Part shown: positions 35,212-43,919 of the stretch, one piece after another
How the letters are laid out: each line of letters begins with the position of its first letter
Numbering within the stretch: position 1 is the stretch's first letter
Assembly: GCA_003024785.1 (NCBI GenBank)
Contig: PUQB01000255.1
Coordinates: 156,143 to 220,142 of the forward strand
DNA length: 64,000 nt
From: Selaginella tamariscina
Lineage: Eukaryota; Streptophyta; Lycopodiopsida; Selaginellales; Selaginellaceae
Reading direction: 5' to 3'
The notes under the pieces: generated by a model
The model's database searches: none
Told to the model about the DNA's origin: nothing
Seen by the model: the letters and a program-made list of their open reading frames with translations, nothing else
Position numbers and translations under genes: made by a program

Positions 35212-37873
35212 CTAGAATATATAAGTTTTTTTAATATGCCGACTGATTTGTCCTTCTGACCTCATCTTCGTTTCCTTGAGCACAGGCCAAACCGTTGGTG
35301 GTGTTGGATTCGTGACCGAAGAATTTTGCCGTTTGGCCGTGTGAAACCTCTGAATCTTTTGGGCAGAACCACACATCTGTTGTACATACTCCTCATTCCC
35401 CAAGGCATCAATGTACATTCGTTTTCCATAGAATCCTGGTGCTGGCACTCTGCTTGGATAACCGATTGGTTTTCCACACAGAGCAGTTCCTTCCTGATTC
35501 ATCCCCAAACACTTAACCTTACTGGATGCTCCGATTCGTCTGATGGCCCACTCTGTTTGAGCAATCTCTCTCTCCGAAACCTCTTCGAACCTTAACCTCT
35601 TTCTCCTGTTGTTTTGGACCACCCGCTCTGTGTACTCTACATCATGTCTGTGTGAACGTCGAGCATCAGACTGTTCTGTTCCTGTGACTGTTCTCCTAAC
35701 AGTTTGCACTCGAACGTTAGTGGTACTCGTGAACTCCGGGCTGGTCAAGTGTTCCTCGCCTTCCACCAGATTGATAATTGTTGATGGAGATACACTTTTC
35801 CCCTCAGAGAGTTTGCGTTGCACTCGTTTCAACAGAGTTTCCTTCGAAGGCCCTGACCCTGTATACCTCCCTTCTATTGCCGCTTTCACCTTCGCACTCT
35901 GCATAACTGCATCGGTGAGGTCTAACATTGTCGCCTCCAGCAGTGGTACTCTTTTGGCCAATCTTGCTCTTCTTGCTCTCGCGTGAATCACTTCAGCATT
36001 GTTTGTAGTTGGAACGCTCGCGAGTCCTTCTGTCATGTCTCCCAGTTCCGCCATGGAGATGTGGTCCTCATGCCTGATCCACCAAGACAGCCATGTCTTC
36101 AAAGCTCGAATGTTTGACGCTCGTCCTTCCCAAAAAGACTCGAGAATTGCCAGTTGTTCTTTCTTAGATTGTTCATTCAGTGCTGCAGGCCAGGCACGAG
36201 CAAGCTTCATGTGTTCTTCGCGATGTTCTTCTGCGATCCATTTCTTTGTCACCTGACGCACGGATTGCATAAAGTGAAACAGACAGCTTCTTTCCCTCCC
36301 TTTCATCTTTGCTCCGTTGTTGAATACTTGGCGCAAGGCTATCCATATCGCTCCAGCCTCATCCGACATGAAACCAGCAAAGTTGACATTCTCCAAACCC
36401 TGCTTCTTACAAACCTCTAGCATTGTGTTCAAGAACTTCAGCACTGCAACATTATCTTCGCGGCACATATCTGCGTAAGCTATAGTCACCATGGATCTGA
36501 CACTGCAAGAGAGCGTTAGATAACGAAGATTAGAAAGTGTTATGAAGAGTTTTACAACTTACAATGGGTCATAAAGGTGTATTCCAATTGTCGCCCAGTC
36601 TGGTATGCGGTGCGTGTGGTCCAGAACAACCCATTGATCATGAAGGTCTCCTCCACTTTGACACCTTCTGATGTACTCAACTCCTGAACCCGGTCCCTCA
36701 ACTGTCATTTTGAAGATCAGAGGCTGCTCCTCAGCACCATGCAGTTCCATCCCTGGAACATGTATGACGTGAATGAAAGGTATTGGCAGCTTTGTCTTCA
36801 GCTCCAGAAGACCCTCGTAACCCTCTCTAAAGTGTGTCTCCTTCTGTCTTGATTGTGTAATCCAGTCCCGAGTCCTAAAGAAAAGGTCACGTCAGTGTGT
36901 AGAGATCTAAAGAAAAATACCTTCGATGGTTTGTTAGAGGTTCAAGTTTTGAGAGTAAACCAGTGTACGAGACTTCTCCTTCTTCCTTGAAAAGTTCTTC
37001 AAAGATGAGCTCACGCGCGGCTTGAAACTCAATCACTCGTTGATTGGTTCGCGGACTGCTCTTTACCACGTTGCTGACACTAGATCTGGCTCGCTGAACG
37101 TTTGAAGCTGACACTGAGGGGCTGACTGGATGCTGATGAACACCTCTGTGAATGAACAACCTTGTAAAAGAAATGTCGTCTGGCAGAATGTAGTACACAT
37201 AAGCCGGACAAGTGTGCACCAGCAATGGCTCCTCTCCACAATGCTTACATTTCATGCCTATTACTTTGCCTGTCTCAGTTGTCTTTGCCTTCTCCACAGC
37301 ACCCTTGAAGTGACATTCATTTGCTTTCTTCTCAAAAGCCAAGTAGGGGCAGGTAGGATTGATGCATTGAGATGTCCGACACATGAACTTCGACTGACTC
37401 GCGCCGGAACATGCCAGTGTGTTGTGCTCGGGTGTGTCCAATGGTAGCAGCCATCCTTGCGATTCATCCCCGAGTACTTCTCTGTGCTTTCTGTCTTAGG
37501 GGGAAGTTCGTAAATGACATTTCCATTGTATATCTGCGGTAGTTCAGAGACTCGTTTAGATCCTTCCCTATCCTACATTTGTCTGCTCTTACACCAGCAT
37601 GGATTCCTCACGCTCCTCTGTCCGCAACCTGAACAACGGGCCCTTTGCCGGGCACAATGTGTAAAAGACAAACTGGTTTGATGCATTGCCTTCTGGTAAC
37701 AACTCCACATCTTCTCCAGAACTCGCAGAAACTGACATCAATTGAACCACATGTATACTGAACCAACAAGGAATGTTGAAAGCAATGTGAAGATCATGTT
37801 CAAACACAAAAGCATTTCCATCTTCATCGACTGGGAAATCTTTGTCAATGCCTTCATAGGTAACTCTGGCCAT
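35212..37873 (-). pseudogene. B1 Mutator-like (MULE) transposase
   Basis: Minus strand, start at 37873 (MARVTYEGIDKDFPVDEDG). Order of parts: N-terminal domain; a zinc-binding region with C, C..C and C..C..E pairs (CINPTCPYLAFEKK, MKCKHCGEEPLL) like the WRKY/FLYWCH-type fingers of MULEs; then WVVLDHTHRIPDW (first catalytic Asp), a 60-nt intron at 36562-36503, FAGFMSDEAGAIWIALRQVF (second acidic block), CLFHFMQSV and TTNNAEVIHARARR (the TNN.E signature). The last exon (36492-35212) is fully open for 426 residues. Unlike B3 it ends without the SWIM finger: sequence jumps from KETKMRSE into the terminal region. A short deletion near 37560-37600 breaks the N-terminal frame. Role: cut-and-paste transposition of element B. 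Confidence 0.85.
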
Positions 37874-38099
37874 GACAACGCAAGGAGAAAGCTCGGTGGT
37901 TTAGGAAAGCAAAGCAAAAGATTAAACACACTTTCCCTTACCAAAAAAAATTACAATCGTTAATAATAAACGTGAATACACGTTTGTATATAATTAATTC
38001 TATGCTGCCCAGCTCACAGTGTTCTTAATGATGTCCTCTCTAGTATCACCGATTTAATTTAATTTCTACCTTTTATGATTTGAAATATCTTCACATTTA

Positions 38100-38240
38100 C
38101 CAATTATTCACATATTTTAAAATAAACCCTAAATATTAATGTCACATTTATTCCGTAGGGTTCACTGTTTTCATTGCGGCTAGGGTTTTTTGGTAGATAG
38201 GGTTTACTGTTTCCATTGCGGCTAGGGTTCTTTCAATCTC
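38100..38240 (+). promoter_or_regulatory. Telo-box cluster between the divergent B1 genes
   Basis: AAACCCTAAAT, GTAGGGTTCAC and two near-identical TTGCGGCTAGGGTTTT / TTGCGGCTAGGGTTCT units. The same cluster occurs in B2 (47285-47395) and B3 (55015-55090). Telo-boxes are common in plant promoters and leaders; here they mark the probable start zone of the ParB-MTase transcript. Confidence 0.5.
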
Positions 38241-38329
38241 AGATCTGTTTCCACTGCGGCAGATCCGAGGGTTTCTTCAATCTCAGATCTCAGAGTTACG
38301 GTTTCCACTGCGGCGCCATCCATTTCGAC

Positions 38330-39188
38330 TCGATTCGTGCAGCCCCAAGTATATCAATGGAGATTTTGTGCCGATTTAGATTGTCGGCACCATCCTGCTC
38401 AGCCGGCGGCCACAAGGTATGTGTAATTTCTGTATTTTATGATTTGCGGCTCAAAGTATTTCTTTTTCAGAGATATAGGGTCTTCTTATTTGTGCCGACT
38501 GAGAGCGACGGCACCATCCTGGTTCAGTCGGCAAACACAAGGTATCGTCGATTTATTTATTTTTTTCCTTGCGGCTCAAGTATCGTGTCACAATGTTTTT
38601 TTTCAGAGTTAATGGGTCTTTCCATTTGTGCCGACTGAGAGTGACGGCACCATCCTGGTTCAGTCGGCAGCCACAAGGTATTTTCGATTTGTTATTTTTT
38701 GCTTTCTGGCTCAAGTATTCGTATCACAATTGTTTTTTTTCAGAGTTAATGTGTCTTCCCATTTGTGCCGACTGAGAGTGACGGCACCATCCTTTCAGTC
38801 GGCAGCCACAAGGTATTTTGAATTTGTTTATTTTTTGCTTTGCGGCTCAAGTATCCGTATACAATGTTTTTTTTTCAGAGTTATGTGTCTTCCCATTTGT
38901 GCCGACTGAGAGTGACGGCACCATCCTTCTTCAGTCGGCAGCCACAAGGTATTTTGAATTAGTTTTTTTTTTCTTTGCGTCTCAAGTATTTCTTTTAAAC
39001 AGTTAATGGGTCTTCCCATTTGTGCCGTCTGAGAGGGACGGCACCATCCTATCTCAGTCGGCACCATTATCTCTTCAGTGCCGTCTGACAAGGGTCGGCA
39101 CAAACTATCTCAGTCGGCAGGATTTGTTCTTCTACATCTCTGACTGAGAGGGTCGGCACCATCTAGCTTGAGTCGGCAGCCACAAGGT
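38330..39188 (+). repeat. Tandem mini-exon array in the B1 ParB-MTase leader
   Basis: Period about 136 bp. Units at 38471-38541, 38607-38677, 38744-38812 and 38879-38948 are each 69-71 nt, flanked by a pyrimidine tract plus CAG/AG acceptor and a CACAAG/GTATT-type donor. Each core holds GCCGACTGA and its complement TCAGTCGGC around GACGGCACCATCC. A related first unit ends at 38416 and a compound last unit ends with donor CACAAG/GTTAGT at 39188. The spacers of about 66 nt have the size and ends of introns in this gene. Confidence 0.85.
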
Positions 39189-39256
39189 TAGTCATCTTTG
39201 TTTGTTTTTTTATTTTGTCTCCTAATCAATTGACTTGTGTGTTTAGAGTTTACAAA

Positions 39257-42200
39257 ATGGTGAGAGCTTCAAAACGTCTACTAGAGACTGCGCCTGATGA
39301 AGAGCCACGGGAAGAGAAGAGGATATCGAAGCAGAAGCGAGGCAAGAGAGGAGAACCATCTAATGTAGCAAAGGAGGATCCTCCAGTGACTCAGTCTGGA
39401 GTAGTACAGTTGAGCAAGAATCCACCAACAATCACAGATTTCCCGGAGAGCTCGTCGCAGTTGCCTCCTTCATCCGCTGAGGTTGCAGTCCTGAACGAGC
39501 AAGTGCAGATGACAGAGGCAGTTGAAGCTAGCGAGGACGACTTGGAGGAGGCAGTCAGCAAAAAGAGAGGCCGCGGGAAAGCTGATTCAAAAGGCAAGAA
39601 GGCGAAGAGCGATAAGGAGCCGAAGGAGTTATACAGCATACCGGCGAGCCTGCATTTGGAGAGCTCAGCAAACCTGCTCGACAAAATTACTATCAAGGGA
39701 CTTGGTGATCCTCCTGATGTGCCCATCTGTAGAATACATTCGAACGAGGTGGTTCGACGAGTGAACCCAGGGGACTTGGACAGGCTGGTGTCATCGTTGA
39801 AGAAGGCTGGTTATCTACGCAACACGGCCTTGTTCATTCTGTCCATCGGAGATCGACTCACTGCTGAGGAGCTATCGGAGCTGTCGAAGGACACGATTCA
39901 GTACGAGCAGCACCGGTCTTTCGAGCAAGCTCTTACTCAGCCGGAGTACAAACAGTGGGCTTCAAGGCTCTCAAACAGGAAGTTTAGCTGCTGGGACGGG
40001 AACCATAGGCTACAGGCTTTGCAGAAGCTGTACCGAGAGGATGCAGAGGACAACCAGCGATGGGCTATTCGCGTTCGATCGAGTTTCATCTCCACGGAGA
40101 ACCTCGACATTCTTCAACTGGTTTCGATGTTCCAATCGATTAACATGTGAGTATTTTCTTTTCTTTTTGTTAAGAGTTTAGACTTACAGTTTCGTTGAAC
40201 AGATCTTCAGCAACATCTGTGGAAACAACGCTACCACATATTCTCCTCGCTGTAAAGGCGGTCTGCACTAGTACAGAAGGAACTCAGAAAATCCTCGAGT
40301 CACTCACGGAGGTTGATCGTCTTGAGGTGCGGAAGTGGAAGGAGAGTTCAGCAGGAAAGACGGCTTGGCATCCTCTTCCGAACCTGATCTGCGCAAAGAT
40401 CCTTTTCAAGGTAACCTCCGATTTAATTTATAGGAAAGAATTTTTAACTTATTCTATGTGCAGAACGAGATCGACGATGATCTCGACAGAGCAGTCACCA
40501 GTGCTAAGGGCAATTCACAGGTTGAGGTGAACCTGAAGCAGCTAGTGTACAAGAAGCATGACAAGCGTATGCACAAGTTCCTCTCCATCATAGACCCAGA
40601 CTTGGGGGAGGAGTGGTTCCAGAAGGTGACAAACATCTCTCATAAGCAGTGTCGCTGGATGGGCATTGAGAAGCTGTATGCGATGTCAAGGCGAAGATTC
40701 CAAACATGCTGCGACTCCGATACCTGAACAAGCTCACCCGTCTCGAATCCAAGGCAGAACAACAGACACTTGGGCTACCGGGCATGCAGGACAAAGAGTG
40801 GATCAAGTGGTTCACCTTGGACTTATATTGGAAGGCTGTGCGCGAGGAAGCCATTCAGATCCTTAAGGGGTTGCGAGAGGATGGTGAAGAAGTTGGAACG
40901 GATGTCGACTTCATGAGCTGGTTTGACGAGATGAGAACTCGGAGCAAGTGCCTGGTCTTTCAGCCCTTCCATGACTGCATACGGTTCACTTATTCGATGG
41001 AGCCGAATGAGTTTCTGGAGCGTGAGGAATCTGCGCGTCGGATGATATGGAGGTAAGCTTTCAATCCAGCATTGCTACTGTCTGACTTTGTGTTACAGGT
41101 TCATACTGGCGAAGCAAATGACACCGTCCCATACGATGAAGCTGTGGACAGATCATACAAGCGAGCCTCACATGTGGTCGAAGAGCAGAGGAGCTCTAAC
41201 ACCGTTCGAACGGGAGCATGTTCCATTCTGGCTCGACTGTCCGTCGCAACAGCCACCAGCTTGGGAGAGCTCACTATTCGACATGCACGGCAATGATCTA
41301 CCAGCGATTGTTTGGGAGCCAGAAGAAGTAGAGGCTATCAAGAAGAGCAAGATGAAGAAGACGGTGCGGAAGACAACTACACCTGCAAAGGGATCGGGAG
41401 CGGGACCAAGCTCTTCTACAGCACCTCCGCCGGCATTCGACTTTACAATCAATGAGGTACAGCCACTTGTAGCTAGTTTGGACATCAAGGACGACCTGAT
41501 GACCTTCATCCCGACCCTGGCTGCATCCCGTGGATCCTACGACCTAGCTGTGTGCGACATGGAGGAGATGAGCAGGTCTTTCTTCGAGCCGGGTGCTTCC
41601 CAGACAGAGGTGTACACCAAGCTCCGACAACAGGTTGACAGACTACATACGGTTGAGTCACAAACGGTGTTCCAGGAAGTGGTAGGTGAATACGGCTTCA
41701 ACCTCATCATCCTCGACTTGCCCAATGAGCTTGTATATGGAGGTGCTAGCATCAACAAGGACATTGTGCAGCTAGATCCGGTGAAGTTTGAGGAGGCCTT
41801 GCAGTTCAGTGGAATGCACTTGGCAGCGAGTGGTTTCATGGTCGTCTTCGCGAGTTCTCCTTCTGTTTCGGCGGTGATTCAGGCGGCTGCAGTAATCAAC
41901 TTGGAGGTTGCAGGGACTTACAGCGTCTACCGTGCACGAGGCTGGGGATACCGTGACAAAATTAAGGTAAGCTAGCTATTCAAGTTCAAGTTTAACTTGG
42001 TCTATGTGGCAGGATAACTTGTTAGTTCTCTTGGTGCTGCAAAGCTCTGAGAAGAAGTCGAAGAGGCCAAACCCTCTGGCGTTGACGAACACGATCCTCG
42101 TCGACACTGCCGACCGTTATCAGGAGGCTTGGTAAGGAAGTACTTTGCTATGTTTATCCTAATGGAAGTTTGTGCAGGATTATGATTCAACCGAAGAGTG

Positions 42201-42475
42201 TTCGACTCATGCAGCTTTTGATCGAGCGTCTCAGTAGACCTGGCGACCTAGTCTGGGATATTGGTTCCGGAACCGGGTCATCGTTGTTAGCTGCCGTCGA
42301 GCTCGGAAGGAATATTATAGGAACCGAGAAGAGTTTCGAACTCTCTAGGTTGGCAACAAACAAGCTTGCAGAGAACATTAGACCAGAAGAGTTACCTACT
42401 CAAACACCTCCACGTCCAAGCGTAACTGGTGGTTCGAGAACTGCAGCTTTACTTAAGATGAAGAAGAAACTTTAG
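39257..42475 (+). CDS. B1 ParB-like / beta-class DNA methyltransferase-like protein (about 990 aa)
   Basis: Six exons join in phase: 39257-40146, 40203-40410, 40464-41052, 41099-41966, 42013-42131, 42178-42475, with introns of 46-56 nt. The ATG 39257 follows acceptor TGTTTAG. N terminus: two basic nuclear-signal-like stretches (KQKRGKRGE; KKRGRGKADSKGKKAK). Residues about 150-260 form a ParB/sulfiredoxin-like domain: VPICRIHSNEVVRRVNPGDL and CWDGNHRLQALQKL (the DGxHRxxAL box). The C-terminal third is a beta-class amino-MTase fold: FNLIILDLPNELVYGG at motif IV, then QPKSVRLMQLLIERL and GDLVWDIGSGTGSSLLAAVE with GRNIIGTEK (motifs X, I, II). Motif IV reads DLPN instead of DPPY/W. One base appears missing near 40687 compared with B3; otherwise it is open. 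Likely nuclear DNA binding, with methyl transfer uncertain. Confidence 0.82.
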
Positions 42476-42541
42476 CTAATGTATATTGAGTAATAAATTA
42501 AGCTAATATAAAAAAAATAAGAAATACAACAGTTTTAATAG

Positions 42542-42665
42542 AATTCTTTTTTGCCGACTGAGGCCAATACTGCCGACCAGAAAGAATATTCCAAAATATT
42601 CTAGAATATTCTTGAATATTCGAGCCCAGGCCTCCTGGGCCCCAAGCCTCCAAAATGGCGACACT
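42542..42665 (-). repeat. Right terminal region of B1
   Basis: TTTGCCGACTGAGGCCAATA at the inner edge, a run of GAATATTC/TTCTAGAA palindromes, then GCCTCC..AAAATGGCGACACT at the outer end. The same order occurs at 50521-50620 (B2) and 59045-59130 (B3). Confidence 0.85.
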
Positions 42666-42673
42666 CCCCAAGG

Positions 42674-43640
42674 GTAGTACCCGATGAATCCTGTTGTCAT
42701 CACAAGGCCAATAAATCCACGAATTGCATTCCATACCCTGTCAGACTGGAAAGTCTGATCCTAGTGGATTTCTGAAGCCCACCTCAAACTGGAAAAATCC
42801 TTCCACCACTGCGTAATCGTCCTCGTGTGTGCCAAGCCATCCCGTAGAACATGCAGTAAATCTCTGCTCGTCTGTAGTAACTTCGACTGGCAGCATTGAG
42901 CGGATTGAAAACTGCAACTTTGGCTTGATCGAAGACTGCAACTAGTCCCTACGAAGATGCAGTCTTTAGTAGGATGAATGAAAACCACGCTCTAGACATG
43001 GATCAAAGCTGGCTGGGATGGAACAGCGAGAGCCTTAAAGCCCGACTGAAGAAGAACGGCAGCAAAATCCTGGAAGCCCGGGACCAAATTTGGAGCTGCA
43101 TCTAATTCCACGGCGTCTTCGTAATCTGCTATGATGTGTGATAATCCAATCGAAATCCAGTACCTGGCTCCAAACTTTGGCAGAAATTTTGACGCTAGAA
43201 GCATCATGAGAAATGGCTACCACCCCTGCTCCTGCTGCCGGTGTGTATCGGATTTTGAGAGGCAATGGACCTTCAAGATGTTGAGCCATGCTTTCTGCGA
43301 AGCTGATGGGTTACCTCGCAGAACAAAACAGCGCATTGCAAACAAGTCCAGGAACATTGCCGCCACGCTGCATTTGCTGATCTTCCATGGTACTGCACAT
43401 TGCGGGTGCAAATGCCTGCTCCTGTGGAAGAGCGCCTGAAGCAGATACACGAGGAGAAGAATGCAGCCCCTTCCTTATCTTCCATTCTTGAAATTTAGGG
43501 CGGAACAGGGGAAGCCCTGATTTTCCGCGCTCTCTGGTACCGACATCCATCTTGCTTGTGCAGTTCTCATTCTTGTGGTCCTACAAAGTGGGAGATCGTT
43601 TACATGGATACAGTCTGGTACGGTCCTCTTGTGGCCTGGT
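42674..43640 (-). other. Coding-like host sequence between B1 and B2, unidentified
   Basis: Balanced composition with several 60-80 residue open minus-strand frames (for example LKIRYTPAAGAGVVAISHDA; DYEDAVELDAAPNLVPGFQD; DEQRFTACSTGWLGTHEDDY) in differing frames, as expected for short exons or a decayed gene. No family recognised. It is continuous with 34640-35092 once B1 is discounted. Confidence 0.35.
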
Positions 43641-43919
43641 GCTTCATCGGGTCTCGGCGAAAAGGAGGCTCCCGCTCGTGAGGCTTAATAATATTCTAGT
43701 ATATTCACGGATATTCTAGGTTTATTTAGCATATTCTAGAATATTCTCAAGAATATTTTTTTGATATAAGGTTTTTAATATGCCTGACTGGCTTAATATT
43801 TACCGACCAACAAATAAATCATTTAAATTTTTTTTAAAAATTTGATTACTTTATAAAAAAGTTCAATAAGTTTACAAATAAGCATTTTTATGTATACTAT
43901 TTATCCTTGTAGCACCGGA

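Larger units (their letters stand above)
35101..42665 (+). mobile_element. Element B, copy B1: MULE carrying a ParB-MTase gene
   Basis: 7,565 bp. The left end starts GGGTCTCGGCGGAAAAGGAG; the right end, read inward, starts AGTGTCGCCATTTTGGAGG. Both arms share a TTTTGGAGGCT-type core and lead into GAATATTC palindromes. An exact 8-bp duplication CCCCAAGG lies at 35093-35100 and 42666-42673. Inside: MULE transposase (minus, 35212-37873), a bidirectional leader with telo-boxes and a mini-exon array, then the ParB-MTase gene (plus, 39257-42475). Subterminal GCCGACTGA motifs lie near both ends. Least decayed copy for the ParB-MTase gene. Confidence 0.92.

Noticed and set aside
35326-36420. Plus-strand open frames at 35.3-36.4 kb and the same at 44.7-45.3 and 52.3-53.4 kb
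   Set aside because: They are antisense to the MULE transposase exons and show no own motifs.
42128-42180. Read-through of the last short intron of the B ParB-MTase gene (open in B2)
   Set aside because: It is 46 nt, the same size as its neighbours, has GT-AG ends, and only splicing keeps B1 and B3 in phase; the B2 opening follows from a one-base change upstream.
39215-42475. Bacterial or phage contamination as source of the ParB-MTase genes
   Set aside because: They have five spliceosomal-type introns of 46-56 nt, lie inside plant-type transposons, and B3 sits in a plant peroxidase exon.
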